The notes under the pieces were generated by a model. That model was not told the DNA's origin. It saw nothing but the letters and a program-made list of their open reading frames with translations, and ran no database searches. Shown here in pieces: positions 50,135-59,503 of a DNA stretch of 64,000 nt; positions within the stretch are counted from its first letter, which is position 1, and each line of letters starts with the position of its first letter. The stretch lies in NCBI RefSeq assembly GCF_030406905.1, contig NZ_CP129137.1:310001-374000 (forward strand), given 5' to 3'. The stretch is from Streptomyces sp. HUAS CB01. Lineage in GTDB: Bacteria > Actinomycetota > Actinomycetes > Streptomycetales > Streptomycetaceae. Both the position numbers and the translations under genes were made by a program.

Positions 50135-50830
50135 TCAGGCGCCGGGGGCGCCGACGGCCTGGGACAAAGCCGCCTTGACCCGACGGGTCTCCTCGTCGGC
50201 GAGCACTTCGAACTGATCACCGGTCAGGGCTTCCATGGTGAGCTCGGCCACCGTGGACGCGTCGATCTTCGGCGCGTCCGTCCAGGCACTGAGTTCCGTG
50301 TCCACGAAACCGGCGTGGACCCCCACCACCAGTGTTCCCTGCGGGTGCAGGGCCTGCCGCAGCGCGTCCGTCAGCGACCACTGCGCGGCCTTTGAGGCCG
50401 CGTATCCGGGGAACAGCGGCTGACCGACCCATGAGGCGACGGACAGCATGTTGACCAGCGCGCCGCCCCCGTTGCGGGCCAGGACCGGGGCGAAGGCGCG
50501 GGACACGGCCCAGGTGCCGAAGTAGTTGACCTCCATCGCGCGACGGGCGCCGTCGAAGCTGCCGTCCATCAGCCGCGTGCTCGCGCCGCCGATTCCGGCG
50601 TTGTTGATCACGATGGAGACGTCCCCGGCGGTGGCGGCCGCCGCCTCGACGCTCTCCTGGTCGGTGACGTCCAGCCGCAGCGGAACGAGGTCCTGGTCGG
50701 CCACGCTCGCCGGGTCGCGGACTCCGGCGTAGACCTTGGCCGCGCCGTGGTCGACGAGTGAGCGGGCGAACGCGCGGCCGATGCCGCGGTTGGCGCCCGT
50801 CACGAGGGCGACTGATCCCTTGATGTCCAT
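50135..50830 (-). CDS. Short-chain dehydrogenase/reductase
   Basis: A 231-residue SDR. VALVTGANRGIGRAFARSL is the cofactor site (residues 7-25), RLDVTDQESVE the adenine strand, VINNAGIGG the NNAG block, and SVASW and GYAASKAAQWS the catalytic Ser and Tyr-x3-Lys. It is similar in length and motifs to the SDR at 40961-41647. ATG 50830 follows GGAGGAAGC. It is monocistronic, with the giant secreted-protein gene diverging on its other side. The substrate is unknown. Confidence 0.92.
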   Translation of the reverse strand: MDIKGSVALVTGANRGIGRAFARSLVDHGAAKVYAGVRDPASVADQDLVPLRLDVTDQESVEAAAATAGDVSIVINNAGIGGASTRLMDGSFDGARRAMEVNYFGTWAVSRAFAPVLARNGGGALVNMLSVASWVGQPLFPGYAASKAAQWSLTDALRQALHPQGTLVVGVHAGFVDTELSAWTDAPKIDASTVAELTMEALTGDQFEVLADEETRRVKAALSQAVGAPGA

Positions 50831-51145
50831 CGTGCTTCCTCCGACCGGGCATGCGTGGTGCAGGCGGGTTCGCGGACGTGTCCCCCGACCGTGCGAGCCC
50901 ACGACCGGGTCGGGTCGGGCCGTACGGGCCGGTGGACACGGTTGCCGTACCAGCTCACCTCGGTACCCGCTCCGGCACAAGCGGGCGCGTCGGTGGGCCC
51001 CCGGCATCGCTCCGCCGGAGCGCCCGCCCGTTCCTCGGAGCCCACCGGTGCGCAGGACGACCCGGGCAGCGACGTTTGGGGACACCGATCAGTTGCGATG
51101 TATTTGGCAGCAAATTTCACATTCTGACCCCTCCGGGAGTCGTCC
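50831..51145. other. Intergenic region before the giant secreted protein
   Basis: No gene in 315 bases. The final 60 bases (51076-51126) form a marked A/T-rich island in an otherwise GC-rich stretch, ending about 20 bases before the start codon, so the promoter is probably there. Confidence 0.5.
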
Positions 51146-54100
51146 ATGTTCGTAGTGAGACCCCCAGACGGGTCGGACCCCGCGCCCGTCGTGGCGCGCG
51201 CTGTTTCCCGTACCCGGCGCTGCTGGTCCGCGCTCCTCGGCGCGACGCTGCTGCTGGGTCCCGTACCCGCGTTCCCGGCGGCCGCCGCGCAGGGTGCCGA
51301 GGCCCCGTGGAAGGTGCGGGAGGCGACCGGGCGCGGGACCCAGGCGTCCGCCGGCGGGCCGAGTGCCGCCGCGGCGGGCCTGCAACCGCCCTCGTCCGTA
51401 CCTCCGCCCGGGGCCCCGCGACAGACCGGGCACAAGGCGGCGCAGCGGGCCGCGCTTCCGCTCGACTGTTCGGGCAGCACCATCTACGCACTGCAGAACG
51501 GCGCTTCCGCGTCCGACCCGGGCACCCTGCTCGCCCTGGACGCCGCCAGTCTCGCCGGTCCCACCCCCACCGTGACCGCGAGCGTGGTGAGCCGGATCCC
51601 CCAGGGGGGCCAGACCAACGCCCTCGGTGTGCTGCCCGGTGGCACCGGTGCGTACCTCGTCAATCGCACGGGTACCGCGTCCTCCATCGTCGTCCACGGC
51701 TACGACGCCGCGAGCGGCACGTGGACCAGGTATGCGGGGACGACCCCCGGCAACGGCGTGGTCGTCGTCGCCGGCGCGATCGACCCGGTGAGCCGCATCT
51801 ACTACTACGCCGCCCTGGGCACCGGTACGAGCACCACACCGGGCAAGGTCTCCGTCTACGGCTTCGACACCGAGACCAACACGGCGATCCCCGGAGTGAT
51901 CGCCACCTTCGACCTGCCCATCACCAGCCGGTTCAGCGCCAACGGGGACATCGCCTTCGACGCCTCGGGCAACCTCTACATCGTCACGTCCGCCAACAGC
52001 TCCAACAACGCCGCGATCGGTGTGGTGCGCGGACCGCTGCCCACGACCGGCTCGGCGACCGGGGTCGCTCTGACGGACACACTGCTGACCACCATCAACA
52101 ATCCCCAGCAGCGGCAGTACAACGGGATCGCCTTCAACAACGACGGGGAACTCTTCATCCAGTTCAGCGCGCCGGCACCGTCCACAGCGACCTACCTGCA
52201 GGCCGTCAACCCGAACAACGGAGCCCTCATCGGCCAGCCGAAGCTCCTCTCGGACACCACCTTCGCCTCCGTCGACCTCGGGGCCTGCTCCACCAACCCG
52301 ACGCTGACCCTGCGCAAGAACATCGTCGGCCGCTTCGCCTCGTCCACCACGGCGAACGACCAGTTCGCCCTCTCCATCACCGGAGGCGGCGTCAACGGCG
52401 GGAACACCGCCACCACGACGGGCAGCACCAACGGCGTCCAGACACCGGCGGCGGGGCCGGTCATCGGTGTCGCGGGCACCACGTACACCCTGGCCGAGAC
52501 GGCCGCCAACGGCGGCAGCCTCGACAACTACGACACCACCTACGCCTGCGTGGACACGGCCAACGCCAACGCGCCGGTCACGTCGGGCACGGCCGACTCG
52601 TTCGCCCTGCATTTCCCTGCCACCGAGCCGGGAGGCAGCAGCCCTCGCATCCTCTGCACCTTCACCAACACCCCCGACGCACCCTCCCCGTCGATGACGC
52701 TGACGAAGTCGGCCGAGCCGGAGACGGTGACCGCGGCGGGCCAGCTGGTCGAGTACGCCCATGTGGTCACCAACACCGGCAACGTGACGCTCACCGGCAT
52801 CGACGTCACCGAGACCGCGTTCTCCGGCACCGGCACCGACCCCGACGTCTCCTGCCCGGGCACGACCCTCGCCCCCGGACAGTCCATGAACTGCACCGCC
52901 ACCTACACCACCACCCAGGCCGACATCAACACCGGCCGGATCGACAACACCGCACGCGCCACCGGCACACCCCCCACCGGACCCGCCGTCACCACCACCG
53001 ACGACGCCACCGTCACCGCCGACCAGGACCCCTCGATCTCCCTGGTCAAGACGGTGGTCGGCGACGACGGCCCCTTCCGTTCGGGTGAAGTGCTCACCTA
53101 CACCTACCTGGTACGCAACACCGGCAACGTCACGCTCTCCGCCCTCGACGTGAACGACGTCGAGTTCTCCGGCTCGGGTCCCGACCCGGAGATCGAGTGC
53201 CCCGACACCGCACTGGCCCCGGGCGAGACGGTGACGTGCACGGCCACGTACACACTGACGCAGGCCGACGTGGACGCCGGCCGGATCGAGAACACCGCCG
53301 TCGCCACCGGCACACCACCCGGCGGCACGGCGGTGGAATCCAACGAGTCGACGGCGGTGTTCACGCCCCGGCGCACCCCCGCGATCTCGCTGGCGAAGTC
53401 GGCGTCGCCGTCCGAGGTGACCGCCGCGGGCCAGCAGGTGGACTACGCCCTCGTGGTCACCAACACCGGGAACGTGACCCTGGACGACGTCGGTGTCGAG
53501 GAGACGGCGTTCAACGGCTCGGGGCCCGACCCGCAGGTCTCCTGTCCCGAGGACTCCCTCACCCCGGGACGGTCGATGACCTGCACCGCTTCGTACACGG
53601 TGACCCAGGCCGACGTCGACAGGGGCACGGTGGCCAACACGGCCGTCGCGTCGGGCACCCCCGCGGGCGGCGGCCCCGCGGTCACGGCGACCGCGAGCGA
53701 CACCGTCACCGCGGACCGGAACCCGTCGCTCAGGCTCTCCAAGTCGGCCGAGCCGGAGACGGTGACCGCGGCGGGCCAGCTGGTCGAGTACGCCCATGTG
53801 GTCACCAACACCGGCAACGTGACGCTCACCGGCATCGACGTCACCGAGACCGCGTTCTCCGGCACCGGCACCGACCCCGACGTCTCCTGCCCGGGCACGA
53901 CCCTCGCCCCCGGACAGTCCATGAACTGCACCGCCACCTACACCACCACCCAGGCCGACATCAACACCGGCCGGATCGACAACACCGCACGCGCCACCGG
54001 CACACCCCCCGCCGGACCCGCCGTCACCACCACCGACGACGCCACCGTCACCGCCGACCAGGACCCCTCGATCTCCCTGGTCAAGACGGTGGTCGGCGAC

Positions 54101-56626
54101 GACGGCCCCTTCCGTTCGGGTGAAGTGCTCACCTACACCTTCCTCGTCACCAACACCGGCAACGTCTCGCTCACGGGTGTGGAGCTGAGCGACATCGCCT
54201 TCTCCGGCTCGGACCCGGCCCCCGAGGCAGCCTGCCCGGGCACCGCGCTCGCCCCCGGCCAGACGATGACGTGCACGGCCACGTACACACTGACGCAGGC
54301 CGACGTCGACTCCGGGTCGGTGACGAACACCGCCCGCGCCACCGGCACACCGCCCGCGGGGGCCCCGGTGGCGAGCCAGTCCTCCGCGCTGTTCACCCCG
54401 CGGGTCAATCCGGCGCTGGCCCTGACCAAGACCGGCGAGCCCGTCGTCGCGAGTGCCGTCGGACAGCTCGTCACCTACACGTTCCTCGCCACCAACACCG
54501 GCAACGTGACCCTGACGGGCGTGGACGTGGCCGAGACCTCGTTCTCCGGCTCCGGTGCCCGCCCGCAGGCATCGTGCCCTGCGGGACCGCTCGCGCCGGG
54601 AGCGTCCGTCGCGTGCACCGCCTCGTACGTCGTCAGCCAGGCCGACTTCAACACGGGCAGACTGACGAACACGGCCGTCGCCACGGCCGAGCCGCCCACC
54701 GGCCCTGCGGTGACGACGCCGCCGGCCGGGGCGACGGTGACCATGGAGCAGGCCCCGGAACTCACCCTGACCAAGTCCGCGTCGCCCAGCGAGGTGACCG
54801 CGGCCGGGCAGGAGGTCGCGTACACCTTCGTGGTCACCAACACGGGCAATGTCACGCTCACCGCCGTGGACGTGAGCGAGACGGCGTTCTCGGGCACCGG
54901 TACGGCCCCGCAGGTGTCCTGCCCGGGCACGACCCTCGCCCCCGGACAGTCCATGAACTGCACCGCCGAGTACACCACCACCCAGGCCGACATCAACGCC
55001 GGTGCCGTGACGAACGGCGCCGCCGCCACCGGCACTCCGCCGGCCGGTCCCGCCGTGACGGCCACCGCCACCGACACGGTGACGGCCCTTCAGGACTCCT
55101 CCCTGTCGATGGTGAAGACGGTCGTGGGGGACGGTGGCCCGTTCCGTTCGGGTGAGGTGCTGACCTACTCGTACCTCGTGCGCAACACCGGCAACGTCTC
55201 GGTCTCGGCGCTGGACGTGCGCGACCTGGGCTTCACCGGTTCCGGTCCCGATCCCGTCGTCGAGTGCCCGGTCACCGCACTGGCCCCGGGGGCGTCGGTG
55301 ACGTGCACGGCGACGTACACGGTGACGCAGGCCGACGTGGACGCCGGCCGGATCGAGAACACCGCCGTCGCCACCGGCACACCACCCGGCGGGGCGACCG
55401 TGGACTCCAACGAGTCGACGGCGGTCTTCACACCGCGGCGCAATCCCGCACTCTCGCTGTCGAAGTCCGCGTCCCCCTCCGCGGTGACCGCCGACGGGCA
55501 GGGCGTGCACTACACGCTGGTCGTCACCAACACGGGCAACGTGACCCTGAACGCCGTCGACGTCGAGGAGACCGTCTTCACCGGCACCGGACAGAACCCG
55601 CGCATCACCTGCCCCGAGGGTTCGCTGCTGCCCGGACAGTCCAAGACGTGCACCGCGGACTACACCGTCACCCAGGCGGACGTGAACGCGGGCGCCGTGG
55701 CGAACACGGCGGTCGCGTCGGGCACCCCCACCGGCGGCGGCCCGGCCGTCACCGCGACGGCGAGCGACACCGTCACCGCCGGACAGGACCCCGCCCTGGC
55801 CCTGGTCAAGACCGCGACCCCCGCCGTCGTGACCGGCGCGGGCCAGCGGGTCGACTACCGCTTCACGGTGACCAACACCGGCAACACGACCCTCACCGAC
55901 GTCACCGTCACGGAGCCCGTCTTCACCGGCACGGGTCCGGCACCCCTGGTGGCCTGCCCCGAGGGCCCGCTGGCCCCCGGGCAGTCGAGGACGTGCACGG
56001 CCGCCTACACCGTCACCCAGGCGGACGTGGGCGCGGGGGCGCTGACGAACGCCGCTCTCGCCACGGGCACTCCACCCACCGGACCGCCCGTCACGGCCAC
56101 CGCCGACCGGACGGTCATCGCGACCTTCTCCCAGACGGCCTCCCTCACCGTCGTGAAGACCGCGGACCCCACCAGGGTGAGGAAGCCCGGAGCCGAGGTC
56201 GAGTACAGCTTCGTGGTGACGAACACGGGCAGTGCCGTGCTGCAGGACATCACTGTGGACGAGGTCCGGTTCACGGGATCCGGAACCCGGCCGGCCGTGT
56301 CGTGCCCGCGCACGTCCCTCGCGGCGGGCGAGCGGATGACCTGCACGGCGACCTACACCGTCACCGGGGAGGACATCCGCAAGGGCTCGGTGAGGAACAC
56401 CGTCACGGCCTCCGGAACCCCGTCCGGTGGCCCCCCGGTGACCTCGCTCCCGTCGAGCGCCGAAGTGACGACGTCCCGCGGTCACGGCCACCACGACGGA
56501 CACCGCGAACCGGGTCGCCCGCACCACGACCACGAGGGGCCCCACAAGCCCCATGACCCGCACGGCAGGCCCGACGGCCCGCACGGCGACGGACACCACG
56601 AGAAGCGGCCGCGCCAGGCGGCGTAG
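51146..56626 (+). CDS. Giant secreted repeat protein (DUF7507/DUF11-type) with His-rich tail
   Basis: A 1826-residue exported protein. The signal peptide SALLGATLLLGPVPAFPAAA lies at about residues 28-47. An N-terminal beta-propeller-like domain follows (DAASLAGPTPTVTASVVSRI, IAFDASGNLYIVTSANSSN), then a SpaA-like module (DQFALSITGGGVNGGNT). Next come eleven repeats of about 115 residues starting with LTKSAEP or LVKTVVG and each holding VTNTGNVTLT. There is no LPxTG anchor or membrane helix. The tail has HGHHDGHREPG and GPHGDGHHEK. It is probably an adhesin-like, wall-associated or shed protein; metal binding by the tail is inferred. The ATG at 51146 follows CGGGAG. Confidence 0.9.
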   Translation: MFVVRPPDGSDPAPVVARAVSRTRRCWSALLGATLLLGPVPAFPAAAAQGAEAPWKVREATGRGTQASAGGPSAAAAGLQPPSSVPPPGAPRQTGHKAAQRAALPLDCSGSTIYALQNGASASDPGTLLALDAASLAGPTPTVTASVVSRIPQGGQTNALGVLPGGTGAYLVNRTGTASSIVVHGYDAASGTWTRYAGTTPGNGVVVVAGAIDPVSRIYYYAALGTGTSTTPGKVSVYGFDTETNTAIPGVIATFDLPITSRFSANGDIAFDASGNLYIVTSANSSNNAAIGVVRGPLPTTGSATGVALTDTLLTTINNPQQRQYNGIAFNNDGELFIQFSAPAPSTATYLQAVNPNNGALIGQPKLLSDTTFASVDLGACSTNPTLTLRKNIVGRFASSTTANDQFALSITGGGVNGGNTATTTGSTNGVQTPAAGPVIGVAGTTYTLAETAANGGSLDNYDTTYACVDTANANAPVTSGTADSFALHFPATEPGGSSPRILCTFTNTPDAPSPSMTLTKSAEPETVTAAGQLVEYAHVVTNTGNVTLTGIDVTETAFSGTGTDPDVSCPGTTLAPGQSMNCTATYTTTQADINTGRIDNTARATGTPPTGPAVTTTDDATVTADQDPSISLVKTVVGDDGPFRSGEVLTYTYLVRNTGNVTLSALDVNDVEFSGSGPDPEIECPDTALAPGETVTCTATYTLTQADVDAGRIENTAVATGTPPGGTAVESNESTAVFTPRRTPAISLAKSASPSEVTAAGQQVDYALVVTNTGNVTLDDVGVEETAFNGSGPDPQVSCPEDSLTPGRSMTCTASYTVTQADVDRGTVANTAVASGTPAGGGPAVTATASDTVTADRNPSLRLSKSAEPETVTAAGQLVEYAHVVTNTGNVTLTGIDVTETAFSGTGTDPDVSCPGTTLAPGQSMNCTATYTTTQADINTGRIDNTARATGTPPAGPAVTTTDDATVTADQDPSISLVKTVVGDDGPFRSGEVLTYTFLVTNTGNVSLTGVELSDIAFSGSDPAPEAACPGTALAPGQTMTCTATYTLTQADVDSGSVTNTARATGTPPAGAPVASQSSALFTPRVNPALALTKTGEPVVASAVGQLVTYTFLATNTGNVTLTGVDVAETSFSGSGARPQASCPAGPLAPGASVACTASYVVSQADFNTGRLTNTAVATAEPPTGPAVTTPPAGATVTMEQAPELTLTKSASPSEVTAAGQEVAYTFVVTNTGNVTLTAVDVSETAFSGTGTAPQVSCPGTTLAPGQSMNCTAEYTTTQADINAGAVTNGAAATGTPPAGPAVTATATDTVTALQDSSLSMVKTVVGDGGPFRSGEVLTYSYLVRNTGNVSVSALDVRDLGFTGSGPDPVVECPVTALAPGASVTCTATYTVTQADVDAGRIENTAVATGTPPGGATVDSNESTAVFTPRRNPALSLSKSASPSAVTADGQGVHYTLVVTNTGNVTLNAVDVEETVFTGTGQNPRITCPEGSLLPGQSKTCTADYTVTQADVNAGAVANTAVASGTPTGGGPAVTATASDTVTAGQDPALALVKTATPAVVTGAGQRVDYRFTVTNTGNTTLTDVTVTEPVFTGTGPAPLVACPEGPLAPGQSRTCTAAYTVTQADVGAGALTNAALATGTPPTGPPVTATADRTVIATFSQTASLTVVKTADPTRVRKPGAEVEYSFVVTNTGSAVLQDITVDEVRFTGSGTRPAVSCPRTSLAAGERMTCTATYTVTGEDIRKGSVRNTVTASGTPSGGPPVTSLPSSAEVTTSRGHGHHDGHREPGRPHHDHEGPHKPHDPHGRPDGPHGDGHHEKRPRQAA
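52706..53105 (+). repeat. Near-identical 400-bp repeat, copy 1
   Basis: This segment recurs at 53741-54140, 1035 bases (345 codons, three repeats) downstream, with one visible mismatch (cccaccgg vs cccgccgg near 52974). It covers two adjacent DUF7507 repeats. Other repeats in the same gene are far less alike. Confidence 0.88.
53741..54140 (+). repeat. Near-identical 400-bp repeat, copy 2
   Basis: Second copy of the block at 52706-53105. Similarity ends abruptly at 54140, where CTTCCTCGTCACC replaces CTACCTGGTACGC. Confidence 0.88.
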
Positions 56627-56641
56627 CCGTCACCCACGACG

Positions 56642-56676
56642 GCGGGTCGGATCCTCGTGCCGAGGATCCGACCCGC
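56642..56676. terminator. Terminator after the giant secreted protein
   Basis: GCGGGTCGGATCCTCG pairs perfectly with CGAGGATCCGACCCGC over a 3-base loop, 16 bases after the stop, followed by a T-containing run (TCTCGTTTCC). Confidence 0.9.
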
Positions 56677-56922
56677 TCTCGTTTCCCTCTGCGGTCCGGA
56701 AGACGTACGCCCCACCGGTGTCTTCCCTGTTGCAGAACCGGGCGGAGAGGTACGTACGTTTGGGTGGTCTGTTCCGTCCCCTTACCCCCGACAGATGACG
56801 GCATACCGGGTCGCCTCGTAACTTTGGCGGCAGTGGCGGCGGTTCGGGAGCTCTCCCGTCGGCGCCGTCCCCCCACCCCTCCTGTGGCCGCCCTGCAGCA
56901 GCCGGACGACCACACCCACTCC

Positions 56923-57555
56923 ATGAGATGTGACCAAGTGAAAAGTTGGCGATTGTGGACAGGCCTCGGCGCATCGGTCGCGGTCGCTGCCGGGGCGGTC
57001 ACCTGGGCGGTCATGTCCCACCCCGCGACCACCCCGGACGGCAAGTCCGAGAAGGCCCCTCTCACCCCGCTCACCGCCCACGCACTCCTGCAAGCCGGCC
57101 ACGTACAGGCGCAGCACCAGGACTTCGACGGCGCGGAAGCCACCTTCGAGCGGGTCCTGGAGATGGAGCCGGGCAACAAACTGGCCTGGTACAACATCGG
57201 CGTCGTCGCCGCGCGGGACGGCAGGCCCGCCGACGCCCGCAAGGCGTACGACAGGGCACTGAAGATCGACCCCTCGTTCACCTCGGCCCTCTTCCACCAG
57301 GCCGTGTTGCTCAAGTCGAGTGATCCCGACCGGTCGATCACGCTGCTGAAGCGAGCCATCACCCTCAACCCGCAGGCGTCCACGGCCCATTTCCAGCTCG
57401 GCGACACACTGGCGAGAAAGGGCCGGGACAGCCAGGCGCTCGACGCCTACCGCCGCGCCGTCGCGGTCGATCCGTCACTGCACGCCCAGGTGCCGAAGAA
57501 GTTCAGGGACTCCACGAGGCCGAGCCCCTCATCCACTCCGAGCGCAGGCGGGTAG
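56923..57555 (+). CDS. Membrane-anchored TPR protein
   Basis: A 210-residue protein. LWTGLGASVAVAAGAVTWAV is a single N-terminal membrane anchor, followed by three or four TPR units: ALLQAGHVQAQHQDFDGAEA, LAWYNIGVVAARDGRPADAR, ITLLKRAITLNPQASTAHFQ and DTLARKGRDSQALDAYRRAV. A Ser/Pro tail ends the protein. It probably holds a partner protein at the membrane, on the outer side if the anchor works as a signal. The start may be ATG 56923 or GTG 56938; neither has a strong ribosome site. It follows the terminator of the giant protein. Confidence 0.82.
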   Translation: MRCDQVKSWRLWTGLGASVAVAAGAVTWAVMSHPATTPDGKSEKAPLTPLTAHALLQAGHVQAQHQDFDGAEATFERVLEMEPGNKLAWYNIGVVAARDGRPADARKAYDRALKIDPSFTSALFHQAVLLKSSDPDRSITLLKRAITLNPQASTAHFQLGDTLARKGRDSQALDAYRRAVAVDPSLHAQVPKKFRDSTRPSPSSTPSAGG

Positions 57556-57654
57556 CCCCAGATGGCGTCGAAAGCGACACCGAGGTTCTCCGCCTTCACC
57601 CCCGGCCACCGGCCGCGCCGGCTCAGGACCCCGACAGCGCAGGGCCACGGCGCC

Positions 57655-58009
57655 TCAGGACCGTGACCCGCTCAGGACGCGGTCGGACGCGGGTCCCGCG
57701 ACCGCCTCGGCGAGCAGACGGCGCCCCGCCGGGGTGAGCGGCCGGGCCGAAGCCGCCGAGCCAGCGCCCCTGGGCCCACATCTCCACCCTGTCCACGCGC
57801 CGGCCCAGCGGATGCAGCGCTTCGGCCGGCCCGCTCGGGGCGAGGGCCTCCAGCGTCCTCGCGTGCAGGTCCGTCGCGCGGGACTCGGTGACGGGCCCCG
57901 GACGGCGTTCCAGCACGACCACGTCCAGCCCCGCCCGGGCGAGCAGCAATGCGGCGGTCAGTCCGACCGGCCCCGCCCCCACCACCACGACATCCCTGTC
58001 AACCCCCAT
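57655..58009 (-). pseudogene. Broken FAD monooxygenase with foreign C-terminal frame
   Basis: ATG 58009 starts DRDVVVVGAGPVGLTAALLL and LARAGLDVVVLERRPGPVTES, then RVEMWAQGRWLGGF, the opening of an aromatic-ring FAD monooxygenase. After residue 90 the original frame fails, while another frame gives PLTPAGRRLLAEAVAGPASD and a stop at 57655. Three quarters of the enzyme is missing. The second frame looks like the C-terminus of an unrelated protein, so a deletion probably joined two genes. Confidence 0.6.
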
Positions 58010-58328
58010 GCCCGGCACTCCAGTCGGGCGCGGGACCGGCATCCGGACGAGCCCGAGCAGAACGGACCGGGCCGGCCGGGACCGCGGCAGCCCCGCCGGA
58101 CGGCAGCGGCGACGACGTGTCCACGAGTCGCCACCGGAGCCACGCCGCGCCACGCGGAGCGGCCCTTCCCGCCGGTGTCCGCAGCCGCCCCACCAAGTGA
58201 CCCGCGGTGCGCGAGAGCCGGGCAGGCGCGGGAGCGGTCCGCGGCGGATGATGGGAGGGAGGACGACGTGGCCGCGGGGCCGTATCGTGCGCGCTCCGAC
58301 GGCAGGACGGCGAGGGAGGTGGTCCGTC

Positions 58329-59174
58329 ATGGGCGACGCGACGAGCGACGCCGACCGGGCCGTGAAGGCCAAGCACCGGGCGATGTGGGCGCTGGGCGAC
58401 TACCCGGCGGTGGCGGACCAGCTGATCCCGGCTCTGGGCCCGACGCTGGTGGAGGCCTGTGGCATCGGCGCCGGTTCGCGGGTGCTGGACGTGGCGGCGG
58501 GCACCGGCAACGCCGCGATCCCGGCAGCGCTCGCCGGGGCCGACGTCGTCGCCTCGGATCTGACGCCCGAACTGCTCGACGCGGGTCGGCTGATCGCCGG
58601 AAAGCTCGGCGCGGAGCTCGAATGGCGCGAGGCCGACGCGGAGGCGCTGCCTTTCGACGACGGCGCTTTCGACACCGTCATGTCCTGCGTGGGGGTCATG
58701 TTCGCGCCGCACCACCAGGCCGCGGCGGACGAGATGCTGCGGGTCTGCCGGCCAGGCGGCACGATCGGGCTGCTCAACTGGACCCCCGAAGGCTTCATCG
58801 GGCGCATGTTCGCGACGATGAAGCCCTATGCTCCCCCGCCGCCGCCCGGCGCGCAGCCCCCGCCGCTGTGGGGCGACGAGGATCATGTGCGGGCACTGCT
58901 CGGAGAGCGGGTCACCTCGGTGGAGGCGCGCAGGGGCACTGTCCGCGTGGACCGGTTCGCCACCCCCGAGGAACTCCGGGACTACTTCAAGGAGAACTAC
59001 GGGCCCACGATCGCGGTCTACCGCAACATCGCCGACTCCCCCGAACGCGTCGCGGCGCTGGACCGGGAACTGGCCGCGCTGGCACGCGACCACGCGTCCC
59101 CCGCCGGGGACGCCGACGGCGCCGGAACGGCCGTGGACTGGGAGTACCTGCTCGTGACGGCACGCCGTCGCTGA
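58329..59174 (+). CDS. SAM-dependent methyltransferase (class I)
   Basis: A 281-residue enzyme. ACGIGAGSRVLDVAAGTGNA is motif I (residues 42-61), DVVASDLTPELL the post-I acidic loop, WREADAEALPFDDGAFDTVM the motif II region, and DEMLRVCRPGGTIGLLNW motif III. It has the Methyltransf_11/25 layout, so the substrate could be any small molecule; quinone- and polyketide-like acceptors are common. ATG 58329 follows GGGAGGTGG. It is divergent from the broken monooxygenase, and the two may once have been one unit. Confidence 0.9.
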   Translation: MGDATSDADRAVKAKHRAMWALGDYPAVADQLIPALGPTLVEACGIGAGSRVLDVAAGTGNAAIPAALAGADVVASDLTPELLDAGRLIAGKLGAELEWREADAEALPFDDGAFDTVMSCVGVMFAPHHQAAADEMLRVCRPGGTIGLLNWTPEGFIGRMFATMKPYAPPPPPGAQPPPLWGDEDHVRALLGERVTSVEARRGTVRVDRFATPEELRDYFKENYGPTIAVYRNIADSPERVAALDRELAALARDHASPAGDADGAGTAVDWEYLLVTARRR

Positions 59175-59503
59175 GCGGGAGGCGGCGCCACGACGGGCAC
59201 GTGCTCGTGGCCCGGGGCGCGAGCTGCGCGGGGCGTCCGCGGCGCACCGACGTCACGTGTGGCCCGGACCGAGGGAACCGGCCGTGCCCCGTTTCGGAGG
59301 GGCAGGGCCGCGACCGGGCCCGGGGCGCGTGTCTTCCCTGCTGTCGGCGACCGGCTGCGGCGCGCCTCCGGGAATCCGCGGCCCCTGCCCGCGCCGCCGC
59401 CGGACGGCCGACAGGACGGCTCACCGGGGCGTGCTGCACCGGTGGCCACCCGCTCCGTCCTTCGTCCACGGTCAAGGGACGGGCGCCTGCCCGACGTCCG
59501 CGG
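59175..59503. other. Gene-free stretch
   Basis: No credible gene in 329 bases; several GC-rich inverted repeats occur. It separates the convergent methyltransferase and nitrobindin-like genes, so at least one may be a terminator. Confidence 0.4.

Noticed and set aside
51089..56599. A 1836-codon open frame antisense to the giant secreted protein
   Set aside because: It mirrors the repetitive, GC-biased codons of the real gene. Its sequence (repeated GVGDHEGV/VGRRARHR-like) has no signal peptide, no domain and no ribosome site of its own, so it is a composition artefact.
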